Part shown: in pieces, positions 46,301 through 53,928 of the stretch
Layout: the number at the start of each line of letters is the position of its first letter
How positions within the stretch are numbered: position 1 is the first letter of the stretch
DNA from: Aplidium turbinatum
Taxonomy: Eukaryota > Chordata > Ascidiacea > Aplousobranchia > Polyclinidae
DNA length: 64,000 nucleotides
Direction of reading: 5' to 3'
Assembly: GCA_918807975.1 (NCBI GenBank)
Contig: OU964918.1
Coordinates: forward strand, 20,754,477-20,818,476
The notes under the pieces: generated by a model
Databases searched by the model: none
Seen by the model: only the letters and a program-made list of their open reading frames with translations
Told to the model about the DNA's origin: nothing
Made by a program: the position numbers and the translations under genes

Positions 46301-48102
46301 CTAAGATCTTTCGGCCCTAGCTTGCTAGATGTTTCGTCCCTGAGATCTTTCGTCGCGACGTTTCGACCCTTAAGCGTTGGATTGTTCACCCACCAATAGG
46401 GAACGTAAGCTGGGTTTAGATCATTGTGAGACAGGTTAGTTTTACCCTACTGATGAACGCTCGTTTCCCGACCGAGGGTCGCCTGCTCAGTTCAAGAGGA
46501 ACTGCAGGGCGCAGATTCGGACAATTGGTACGTGCGCTTGGCCGATCGGCCAGCGACGCAAAGCTACTGTCTGTGGCTTACGACTGAACGCCACTAAGTC
46601 GGAATCCTTCTGTCAAGTGACGATTTGTTTGCGCCCGGTCCGGAGATAGCTCAATTGGTTAGCGCGTCACTTCTGGAACGAAGAAAGCTTCAAGATCAAG
46701 CGGCGCTGGTTCGAATCTCGGGGTGTGCGATTGAGCAACGCACATTAAGGACTTTTCTCCATTCAGTGACATCTAATGAATGGAATAGTTCCCCAGCAAA
46801 AAAATTTAACCTATCGGAAACTTCGCTCTGTCAATCTCGGCCTGCGTCAGTGATTTAAAGCCTCACAAGTATGCGAAACTGCCAGGATTAAGCTTTGCAA
46901 GAAGCTTTCCCAGTCCGAGGATAAAGATTCAATCAATCAATCGTCTTTCTTTTCGGCGACCGCTCGACAAAGCTGCGGAGAGGTCATTCGGGCAGTCGCG
47001 GCCAAGGTGTCGACACCAGACGACCAAGATGAAGACTGTGGTGTCGTGATCGCTAGAACAGTATTTTGACTGCAATTTGTTGAGTCCACCTTCTGGTCTG
47101 CGATTGGTCCACCACCGCCGCGCGGTTGGGGCGTGCGTGCGGTCGCTCGGGTTAGCTACAGTCTTCCTTTCGGTCGCTGTGTTTTGCCATTCTCAATCTC
47201 GCACGCTTGCCAGATGTTCGTCCCTGAGATCTTTTGGCAGTGTTTTTCCACTCTCAATCTCGCACTTTCCACCAAAGTAGCCAATGTCTTGTAGGGCCGA
47301 AACGTCGGGACGAAACATCTGGCACCCTTTGAAGGTTACCCCCTAGGCGACTGCTTAGTTTGCCTAAAAGATGTGCCAGCCCTGCCTATCAGTATCAGTG
47401 GTTATTTATTTATTTATTTGTATTTGCATCAGACTCAAAATGGTCCATTATTACAATCACATTAAAAGTAAAAACAAAGCACTCCACTCCAAAGAGCTGT
47501 GTTATATAACGTACTATACACAAAGATTGATAATAACAGTCCGTCGCAATGCCAATAGTTCATAAATCCATTGGTTGGAAGATAGTTGACAAAGTGTTAC
47601 AAACTGATAATTTTTTTACGAATGAGAGCTTGAAAAGTTACAGTGGTATTATTATATGAAAAGTCAATTAGGAAGTCTTTTCCAAGCCCAAAAAACACCT
47701 TGGTACATATATGGTACCAATAAGCGTAAACTGCATCTGACCAACCAGGAAAAGCATGGACTTTTTATGCGGTCATGGGCCAGATACATGGAACAGTTAT
47801 AAATGCTGTCGCAAACCACACAAAAGCTACATGCGGGCCGGATATGAACATCACATATGTGCTGTCTTTCATATCTTCAATTTCTCAGTAAACTTTCTTA
47901 ATAAATATAAAAAATTTCAATTCGGAAATTGACTAATTTACTTTAAAAAAAAAAAACACATTATTTGAGCTTTGCTTGACATTTACAAACACTATGACCA
48001 AGCCTAACTGAAGCTCATCATGTTATAGGCTACTAAGATTATCTTAGTTAGACATGAGAAATAATACAATTTCTTACCTTGCAATACTTGTCTTTGGCTC
48101 AT
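37165..48102 (-). CDS. SPAG6: Sperm-associated antigen 6, ten coding exons
   Basis: Ten exons join in frame into 508 codons from ATG at 48102 to TAA at 37165. They lie at 48102-48078, 43977-43882, 43577-43411, 43059-42876, 42409-42204, 41930-41757, 39510-39358, 39147-38956, 38772-38656 and 37377-37165. All introns are GT-AG. SPAG6 (PF16 in Chlamydomonas) is an armadillo-repeat protein of the axonemal central pair, needed for flagellar and ciliary motility. Characteristic stretches are MSQRQVLQVFEQYQKSRTQF at the N-terminus, repeated armadillo helices (for example AKHSPQLAQAVVDCGALDAL) and EEIVRYYSPGYSETLL near the end. The length is one codon short of the human protein. Intron 1 is 4.1 kb and carries a hAT element with 28S rRNA sequence; other introns carry SINE and hAT copies. 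No disabling change was seen. Confidence 0.96.
37437..38450 (+). mobile_element. AATC-type SINE split by a hAT element, in SPAG6 intron 9
   Basis: The left part (37437-37502) and right part (38264-38450) follow the SINE body seen at 46641-46943, including CTCTGTCAATCTCGGTAACC at 38348. The tRNA-like head is mostly worn away. The hAT copy 37503-38263 lies between. Confidence 0.6.
37503..38263. mobile_element. hAT (Charlie-like) element, perfect 8-bp TSD
   Basis: It starts CAGTGGTTCTCAACCTTTTT and ends GGTTGAGAACCGCTG. CTCTAGCC is duplicated at 37495-37502 and 38264-38271. Just inside both ends are GTGGCCCA / TGGCCCAC words. The body (761 bp) is non-coding. The tip resembles Charlie-type hAT elements of other animals. 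Confidence 0.9.
38441..38518. repeat. 27-bp tandem repeat, about three units, in SPAG6 intron 9
   Basis: GATGAAAACCTCCACAATCC starts at 38443, 38470 and 38497 (the last unit diverges at its end). It begins at the end of the SINE. Confidence 0.85.
38656..38772 (-). CDS. SPAG6: SPAG6 coding exon 9
   Basis: Residues 400-438, SKKALKNILQKCVHLPALEP through VLKHVVGQYSK. Acceptor GAATAG, donor GTAAGT. The plus-strand ORF over it is only its shadow. Confidence 0.95.
38956..39147 (-). CDS. SPAG6: SPAG6 coding exon 8
   Basis: Residues 336-399, GVNQLAITLVEEKEDHIKAA through SSEDLQIK. Acceptor CATTTAG, donor GTAAAA. Contains the well conserved GQMGRHTPEHAKAVAV. Confidence 0.96.
39358..39510 (-). CDS. SPAG6: SPAG6 coding exon 7
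   Basis: Residues 285-335, LAQLIVNAGGVAAIVDYVGD through AAHSENLAMAVIVSK. Acceptor CTCACAG, donor GTTAAT. Confidence 0.95.
39511..39926. other. SPAG6 intron 6 sequence with a lone hAT-type end
   Basis: TTCAAGCCATGGGTCGCGAC near 39812-39831 resembles the GGGTCGC termini of the element at 57336. No opposite end was found. Confidence 0.4.
39927..41055. mobile_element. hAT element (CAGTGGCGCACGCA tip), perfect 8-bp TSD, in SPAG6 intron 6
   Basis: It starts CAGTGGCGCACGCAAGGG and ends CCTGCGTACGCCACTG. AGTTTGAC is duplicated at 39919-39926 and 41056-41063. The body is non-coding and contains a cluster of AGTAGCTGACT / AGTCAGCTACT words at about 40136-40255. Confidence 0.88.
40136..40255. repeat. 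Clustered direct and inverted AGTAGCTGAC words
   Basis: TAGCTGACTAGCAATAGTCA, GCTACTCAGTAG, CTACTACTACTACAATAG and related words repeat in both directions, so the stretch can fold on itself. Confidence 0.6.
41757..41930 (-). CDS. SPAG6: SPAG6 coding exon 6
   Basis: Residues 227-284, RQVFSALSQISKHSVDLAEM through REIAKHTPE. Acceptor CCGACAG, donor GTAGGC. Confidence 0.95.
42204..42409 (-). CDS. SPAG6: SPAG6 coding exon 5
   Basis: Residues 158-226, ELSQAVVDAGAVPLLVLC through LAQMILNPDAKLK. Acceptor AATCAG, donor GTAATA. Confidence 0.95.
42876..43059 (-). CDS. SPAG6: SPAG6 coding exon 4
   Basis: Residues 97-157, from RFYKKAAAFVLRAVAKHSPQ to WALGYIARHNA. Acceptor TTCTCAG, donor GTCAGT, phase 1 exit. 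Confidence 0.95.
43411..43577 (-). CDS. SPAG6: SPAG6 coding exon 3
   Basis: Residues 41-96, including VMSLLRPLLLDVVPTVQQTA and ending LVYSLAEQN. Acceptor TTTGTAG, donor GTTTGT. Armadillo repeat region. Confidence 0.95.
43882..43977 (-). CDS. SPAG6: SPAG6 coding exon 2
   Basis: Residues 9-40, VFEQYQKSRTQFVQTIAEL and then STRPQNIETLQNAG. Acceptor TTTCTAG, donor GTTAGC, phase 1 on both sides. Confidence 0.94.
43983..45432. other. SPAG6 intron 1, 3' part: no gene recognised
   Basis: AT-rich intron sequence. CAGGGGTGAGCAAG at about 44860 looks like a hAT tip, but no matching right end was found. Confidence 0.4.
46372..46640 (+). pseudogene. 28S rRNA 3'-region fragment
   Basis: AAGCGTTGGATTGTTCACCC, GGGTTTAGATCATTGTGAGA, CAGGTTAGTTTTACCCTACT, GATGAAC and CTGAACGCCACTAAGTCGGA follow the conserved 3' portion of eukaryotic 28S rRNA in order (downstream of the sarcin-ricin region). 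The fragment has diverged in the usual variable parts and is cut off on the left at AAGCG. A SINE follows it; the GC-rich block at about 46950-47200 may be more rDNA, but I could not confirm that. It is not a functional rRNA gene, since only the 3' piece is present inside a transposon. Confidence 0.85.
46641..46943 (+). mobile_element. tRNA-derived SINE, AATC tail, best copy
   Basis: A box GATAGCTCAATTGGTTAGCG, B box GGTTCGAATCTCGG, then a body with CTCCATTCAGTGACATC and CTCTGTCAATCTCGG, ending in AATCAATCAATC. It is inserted in the rDNA-derived block. The ORF 46625-46858 is this SINE read through. Confidence 0.85.
47396..47640 (-). mobile_element. LINE 3' end, minus orientation
   Basis: TTATTTATTTATTTGTATTT followed by GCATCAGACTCAAAATGGTC is the complement of the LINE 3' ends at 51047-51356 and 58200-58430, with a TTTA-type (AAATA on its own strand) tail. 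Coding similarity (VTRCN-like end) continues to about 47640. Confidence 0.75.
47650..48077. other. SPAG6 intron 1, 5' part: no gene recognised
   Basis: Contains GGTCATGGGCCAGATACATG and GCGGGCCGGATATGAAC, which resemble hAT interior sequence, but no boundaries are visible. Confidence 0.35.
48078..48102 (-). CDS. SPAG6: SPAG6 coding exon 1
   Basis: Encodes MSQRQVLQ plus one base. The donor is GTAAGAA. The start matches the conserved SPAG6 N-terminus, and the next codon is completed by exon 2. Confidence 0.92.
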
Positions 48103-49452
48103 TTTGACTGTCACAAATGTAGTCGTGATAGAATTAAATGACAGAATTAAAAATAACACAAATAAAGGCCAATCTAACAGCCACAAATGGAACATGAAAC
48201 AACATATAAAATTCAATAAAGTTGTTACTACGCAACCGTTTAAAGCAATACACTTTTAAATTTTGTTAGTATTTTATTTTTTTATAAAAAGGAACGTACT
48301 TTTGATATGACCGATTGAGAGGAGCTGATTCAATTCAATTTTTTTATCAGAATGCAAAAGAAATGATTCTGTGACAAAGAAATACAGCAACAAAACCAAC
48401 AAAAATAAAAGGTGGCAAAACTTTTATGGGGTAAGACGTGTATGAAAAGATCTAATTCTACTGTAATTCGCTCTGCTTTGCTTTTTGCTTGGCATTGAGC
48501 ACTTTTTGTAGTATGAATAGTTTACATTGTTTAATTCTACTGCATATGCATCGATAAATTTTATAGTTAGGCACGCCACTAAACCTAATACAGTACTTTA
48601 AGCAAGTAGATAAATTAGTTAAAATTTAGTCGTCTCCTCGTTCCTGAAACAATTGGAGAGCCAATTGTTGAAGCAATGAGAACACGACTGAACCTAACAA
48701 CAGAGAGAGAGAGAGTGAAACCTTTTATTTTGTCTGCTGCGAAATAGTATACGGTACAAATATAAACCGGTACAAATATATTCAACAACAGACAGGAAGC
48801 AGCGAAAGACTATATTAGTCATCGAGTCAGTTGCTTCTCGTGTTTTTAATGTGACAAATGTAAAGCATCGGCATTACGTTGCAAACAAGATAAGCATAAG
48901 TTTCGCAAAAATGTAAACAAAAAAGTGGATTCCTGTGGTTTCATTGTAACATCAAAAAATATCATGCCCTACAAAAGTAAGTTAGGCCTAGTATGAGAAG
49001 AAAAAAAAAACACCTATGCGAAAACAACAACTGTTAACTGCTAGCATAAAGGACAAAGCAAAAACACTAAAAGTAGGCCTATCTTAATAAATTCATACTT
49101 TAACAAAATCAGTCAGTTTGTAGGCCGACTTGAGTACAGTTAATAAGATTGCAGTCGTTAATAAGTAGTAGGCCTACGTAGCATAAGTTCGTGAGTAGTA
49201 AGCCTGTACGTAGGCTGTAGTAGGCCTACTAACAATGTTCAATCCGAAATAATCGTCAATGTTGTGACAATAAAAACAGTCACGGACCAAGTTCATTCAT
49301 ATAATAAATTTTTAGTTTTTTCGTGAAAGTTTAATACTCGTAGCTCCAAACTTACAATAAGGCATCAGTAATGTACAATATCCTACAATAATACAATATC
49401 TTTATTAATTCCTACAACATCACAAGAACAAAATCGCAACAAGATTTGTCTG
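48103..49452. other. Upstream of SPAG6: no second gene recognised
   Basis: It should hold the SPAG6 promoter and 5' untranslated region, but no TATA box or other element can be assigned with confidence. A GA run lies at 48702-48715. A cluster of GTAGGCCTAC-like words lies at 49160-49230. Confidence 0.4.
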
Positions 49453-49545
49453 TCCCGTTAGCTCAGTGGTTACGCGTCCGGCTCAAGATCACGCGGCGCT
49501 GGTTCGGCTCTCGGGGTGTACTTGGAGTCACTGTGCAAAAAAACT
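49453..49545 (+). mobile_element. tRNA-derived SINE head
   Basis: GTTAGCTCAGTGGTTACGCG and GGTTCGGCTCTCGGGGTG give the A and B boxes of the AATC-tailed family. The body is missing or replaced. Confidence 0.65.
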
Positions 49546-49596
49546 ATCTACACGCGCGGCGCTCTTGAAGCGATTGGCGGGTTCCGGCTGGGGAGC

Positions 49597-50372
49597 CAGG
49601 GATATCTAGAGAAAGGGATATGAAGGCTCGCAGCGATTGCCTTATTCTCATGACACTACCAGGGCGGTAGTTTGTAGTGCTTTAAACATGTGTTTCTTTT
49701 CAAAATCGTAGAAAGTTTTGTAATGCAGCTGGTACAATGAGCTACAGAAGACAGTTAGCAAATGTTACGTAGAGTATATTTAAAAAAATACTTGTTTACA
49801 AAGACAGTTGAAAAGTTACCAGTAAGCTGTTTTTTTATAACAAAGCCTTTGCAGTAGGCTAGATGTAGCCTAAAGCAAGTATATGGGTAGTTGAATTAAC
49901 AAGCAACCATGAGCAGGGCCGGATTTAGCTGATGGGAGGCCCGGGGCACTTTTAGATCGGGGGGCCCCCGTGCAAAAAAATTTTTCAAGCCTACGGCGCG
50001 TAAAAACCGTCTCTACGTCTACAGTAGCATCAGTCCAGTACTGCACAGCATTTTGCAGAAACTTTAAAGGTCAAAAAGAATAAAATAACACAAAATCACA
50101 TTTTTTCACATAGGGGGGCCCTTCAAAAGTCGGGGGCCCTGGGCAACTGCCCCCTCTGCCCCCCCCTAAATCCGGGCCTGACCATGAGCATGCTGCGAAT
50201 ATCCAGGCCTGATGCTAATAGCGCAATGCAAGTTATCATAACAAGATTTATTAAACTACTATCGGTGCCAATTGTCATTTTACGATAAACACAGATTATT
50301 TACGATAAACAAAAGCCCTTCTATTGTCAGACGTAATAAAAGCCTTCGTATCGCCTTCTTTAGATATCCCTG
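49597..50372. mobile_element. hAT MITE, CAGGGATATCTA family, copy a
   Basis: Starts CAGGGATATCTAGAG and ends TAGATATCCCTG. TGGGGAGC is duplicated at 49589-49596 and 50373-50380. It is split by the CAGGCCCGGATTTAG MITE at 49914-50180. Copies b, c and d are at 57021, 58705 and 62024. Confidence 0.88.
49914..50180. mobile_element. hAT MITE, CAGGCCCGGATTTAG family, copy 3 (inverted)
   Basis: Starts CAGGGCCGGATTTAG and ends CTAAATCCGGGCCTG. ACCATGAG is duplicated at 49906-49913 and 50181-50188. Body 267 bp, opposite in orientation to copies 1, 2 and 4. Confidence 0.9.
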
Positions 50373-50380
50373 TGGGGAGC

Positions 50381-51046
50381 TGATGCCAAAACTCTTCGTA
50401 CAGCTACCCTAGCCCTTGTCCATTCCATCTCTGAGTAGGCTACTGCACACCAGTCTGGTGTCGTAGTTCTCGCACCCACTGTTACGGACAATTTTCACCA
50501 AATCAAACGTCATATAAAACCGTTATGGTCTACTTAACCTAGCTGGCATCTTACGTCATGGAAATTGCTAGAACATGTCCAAATATTGCACCATCGTTGG
50601 TAAGACCTGATGAAACATTGCATCACCACCTTTGAACACCTGTTTGAATTGCGTGACAATGTCTTTCATTATTGCGTCACAGTTACTGTTTACGTGAGTT
50701 TGAGATATCGCAAATTATTCTAGTCATTTTAAAATTGTTGCTTGAAGAGGTTGGTCGCATGTTTAACTGTTTGCTTACTGTTTGCCAGCTGGACGAAAGT
50801 TCCGTCTTTATCTAAGTAGTTTGGATTGTAGTGACAGGTTTTTAGTGGTGTATCGCGTTGCACCCCATTTTCGATAGCCGCGGGCTAATTTTACAGAAAT
50901 ACATTTTTTGAATAGACGTTTCAGAAGAGTGTTTCTTTTTCGGTCATTACATACAGACGAACGGATCCGGGAATCTTACGTTACAATTTTCCCACAAAGA
51001 GATTATGGTTTACCGCTGTGACCACCCGCCACATTGATACCGCCAT
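50381..51046. other. No recognised gene
   Basis: Spacer between MITE and LINE end; nothing recognised. Confidence 0.35.
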
Positions 51047-51356
51047 CAACGACGCAGCATCACGATGCAGCAGCATCACCTCTGCATTCGTTGATAGCAA
51101 TACCACAACCTTTCAAGCTCTCATTCGCAAAAGATTATATCAGTTTGTAACACGATGTAACTTGTCTTCCAATCAATGGATTTATGAACTAATGCGAACA
51201 GACTGTTATTATCAATCTTTGTATTTAATACATTACGACTCAGCTCTTCGGAGTTGAGTACCGTATCTGCTTTGTTTTTACTTTTTATATATGATTGTGT
51301 AATATGAACCATCTTGAGTCTGATGCAAATAAATAAATAAATAAAAATAAATCTAG
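51047..51356 (+). mobile_element. LINE 3' end with AAATA-type tail
   Basis: The reading has ITSAFVDSNTTTFQALIRKR and QFVTRCNLSSNQW, the C-terminal end of a non-LTR reverse transcriptase also found at 57888-58265. A short untranslated part with GAGTCTGATGCAAATAAATA and a tail of AAATA repeats follow. Only the 5'-truncated end is present. Confidence 0.8.
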
Positions 51357-52020
51357 TGGTTGCTTTTTTGTACTTTTATTTGTCACATGGCGCTAGAGTA
51401 TTGCTTCCCGATTCCATTGATATTTCACTGGTCATTCTAGGCTCACCAGAAGAGAATTTACAGCAAAATTAGTGCAGACGGTCAGAAAGTTTTCAATTTG
51501 ATTTGGGAAAGGTTTTCGGGCCTAGGTCAAACATTTGATGATTGCTGCAATCTGAAAAGCAGTTTTGGTCTAATTTTTAGTCCAGAAATAGGGATAGCAA
51601 TCTTCTTACCTGTGCCATTTCAGTTTTTGAGTTTAAACAAACGTTAGCTTGTTTATTTTGAAATTCGTGTTTCGGGATATATTTCACTAAATATTCGTGG
51701 TTAGGGAAGTCACTATACGGTACTAAACTAAATTTTTATTTTACTGTTTAGTGGCTGAAGTGGTTATTTTACCACCAGAGAGCTGAAGTGGGCCCGGTAC
51801 CCAGAAGGGGGTCCGGTACTGTACCATCTGACGGCTGAAGTGGCTGTTTTAACCTCTGATGGCAATTCCTTTAGATCTGATTACTATAAGCTTATTAAGA
51901 TCTTGATAATGTTTGAAGTCACGGGGAATCTTTTAAATCGGGGCCCCTTAAATATTCCGGGCCCGGGTTCAAAAGTACCACCTAGACCCCCTGTCAACGC
52001 CCCTACATGGGCTATACGCC
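51357..52020. other. Unassigned sequence with GCTGAAGTGG repeats
   Basis: GAGAGCTGAAGTGG, GACGGCTGAAGTGG and related words recur near 51750-51850. A GC-rich stretch (51940-52020) may be a MITE fragment breaking the LINE at 52025. No gene. Confidence 0.35.
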
Positions 52021-52024
52021 TACC

Positions 52025-52590
52025 CCTGATACCAAAATAGTAAAGTTTGTTTAGCAGAATGTGATGAGCGATAGTATCAAATGCTTTGGGCAGGTCCAAA
52101 AATATAGCCTACCTGGTGTAGTTTCTTTTCTTTCCATTGCATTCGAACTTTTATCAACAGAATGTAGTGCAGCATGTTTACGCCGGTGTAGCCTATGTGC
52201 TGACGCCGCCAGCTTTTTTACAAGTTACGGTGACGCATCGGCGTATGATATGGTTTATCAACTAGTTTTGATGCAATTGAAGAAAAATATTTATTAAAGT
52301 AGTCAGCTTTATCTTTGTTTTAAATTAATATTTTATCTGCAGCAACAAAATGGTAGGCCTACCATAAGCTTATTTGTTGCACTTGCTTTTCCCTAATAGC
52401 TGATTTAATACATCCCAGGTGCTTTTAAAGATCGTTTTTGTATTTTAACAAAGCAAATTTGAAATGTTTATGCTTTTTGAGTTGCAGTGATCTAATATAG
52501 AAGTTTCTCAGAGCGTTTGTAACGGGATTTATTTATTTCAGATGATTTTCTAAGGTATTTTTTATAACTTATAGGCTATGCAAGTTGTTT
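52025..52590 (-). pseudogene. LINE fragment, endonuclease-RT linker to first RT motif
   Basis: On the minus strand, in order: RNFYIRSLQLKKHKHFKFAL, then KSTWDVLNQLLGKSKCNK, then ADYFNKYFSSIASKLVDKPY, and finally AIFLDLPKAFDTIAHHILLN (RT motif with the first catalytic Asp), ending GIRG at about 52025. Several frame changes separate these parts, so the copy is old and dead. It is probably a relative of the LINE whose 3' ends lie nearby, but there is no overlap to prove this. Confidence 0.75.
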
Positions 52591-52879
52591 TTTTTTCTGT
52601 AAAATTCACGGAGTTCAGCATCATACCAACATTGGGTTTCCGTGCGCTTTAATGATTTGACAGGAAAACTATTTTTAAATAATTCAGAGTAATTGTTAAA
52701 AAACCTATTGTAGCCTACCTATAAGTTGCATCAGCGTTAGTTCTGACGGTTTTTTAACAAAATTACAGATATTTGTGTTACCGATGCACCTTTTCTGTCT
52801 GAACTTGGAAAATTCTTAAATTAAACTTAATTGAGAGCACTGTATTACAGGCACGGATTCGTGAATAACTATATCAATA

Positions 52880-53040
52880 AACTTTTGAACTAATGCGAAC
52901 GAGCTGTCACTATAAATCTTATTACTTGGTAGCCTACACTACGCTCTTCGGTGTGAAGTATCTACTTTGTTTCTATTTATCATAACTGATTGTAGGCCTT
53001 ACGTGGACCATGCGGAGTCCGATGCAAAACACAAATAAGC
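52880..53040 (+). mobile_element. Degenerate LINE 3' end
   Basis: ACTAATGCGAACGAGCTGTC through CCGATGCAAAACACAAATAA parallels the LINE 3' end at 51180-51340 with many changes. Confidence 0.6.
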
Positions 53041-53928
53041 ATAGCAAAAAAGAGAATAATCGTCGTCGTGTGAGCCTCTGGGGCCGAGGGTCTATCCTTT
53101 CACACCCCCCTCTCCTAGATTCACGATGTTTCCGAACTACACTGGAAGGCTACTAAAGAGCAGCCAGTCTTTGGTTTCATCATCCATGACACGCAGACCT
53201 TCCACTCCGTCATCCAAGGCGCGCACATTTCCACTTCGTTAGGTGGCCTGAAGAGTGAAGATGGTAGCCTACACTGCCCTACAGTCATTGATGATGTAGT
53301 CTGTGGTCTGTTATTTAAAGTAGTTCTTTTTAGTAAAAGAAAGGGAAACTTATATGACGAAATAATGGATCGCTACAATAACACTCATTTCGTCACTGAA
53401 GCAGGTCGGTGTGAGTTTACCATCAAAAACAGAATTTGTGGGTTTATAAACCACTAATTTGAGTTGAAAACAAGAAATAGGCTACCGGTAGCCTACCTGT
53501 TCGCAACACACATACGCAGCGTCAAATCGTATCTGGATCGTATTAACTGCGGCTTCAATCGTTTTAAAGAAGTTAGGCTATAGCTACTTCGACTACCTTA
53601 CAGCGGTTAAATCCACACGATCGTTAAAAATAGCAAGCCAAATTTGTTGCAATACTCAACATGCAGAAGCTTTATATTCTTCAAATAACGTCACAGCTGC
53701 TACAAAACACAGAAAATATTTCGGAAGTACGAATTGCAACATCACTTGCTGCTATGAAAGTGCTGTCCAAATTACTTTAGAAATTAGAATCTAGAAGAGA
53801 GCTGGTATGGTAGTAACACTTTTTGCAAAAAATGGAATACCTCAAGGGATTTTCATTACAGACTTTTGGAAGTTTGACACTTGATTCGTATTTTCTTACG
53901 CTACGACATGTAGTGGAAGGTTTGGATA
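53041..53928. other. No recognised gene
   Basis: No ORF with a recognised domain and no repeat family seen. Confidence 0.35.

Larger units (their letters stand above)
45441..47384. mobile_element. hAT-like element carrying 28S rRNA sequence, perfect 8-bp TSD
   Basis: Left tip CAGGGCCGGCGCAAGG, right tip complement of CAGGGCTGGCACATC. CCTATCAG is duplicated at 45433-45440 and 47385-47392. Just inside are TCTAGGCAAACTT and its inverse AGTTTGCCTA. It contains a 28S rRNA-derived block (from 46372), a SINE (46641-46943) and flanking direct and inverted copies of GCCAGATGTTTCGTCCC. Confidence 0.8.

Noticed and set aside
46645-46740. Possible tRNA gene (A and B boxes present)
   Set aside because: The boxes are the head of a SINE followed by its body and AATC tail; no full cloverleaf. 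The same applies at 27270, 36705, 49453, 33600 and 56590.
46372-47208. Functional rRNA gene
   Set aside because: Only a 3' piece of 28S is present, cut on the left and interrupted by a SINE, inside a transposon.
44860-47870. hAT element starting CAGGGGTGAGCAAG at about 44860
   Set aside because: No matching right tip or duplication found; left as a lone end.
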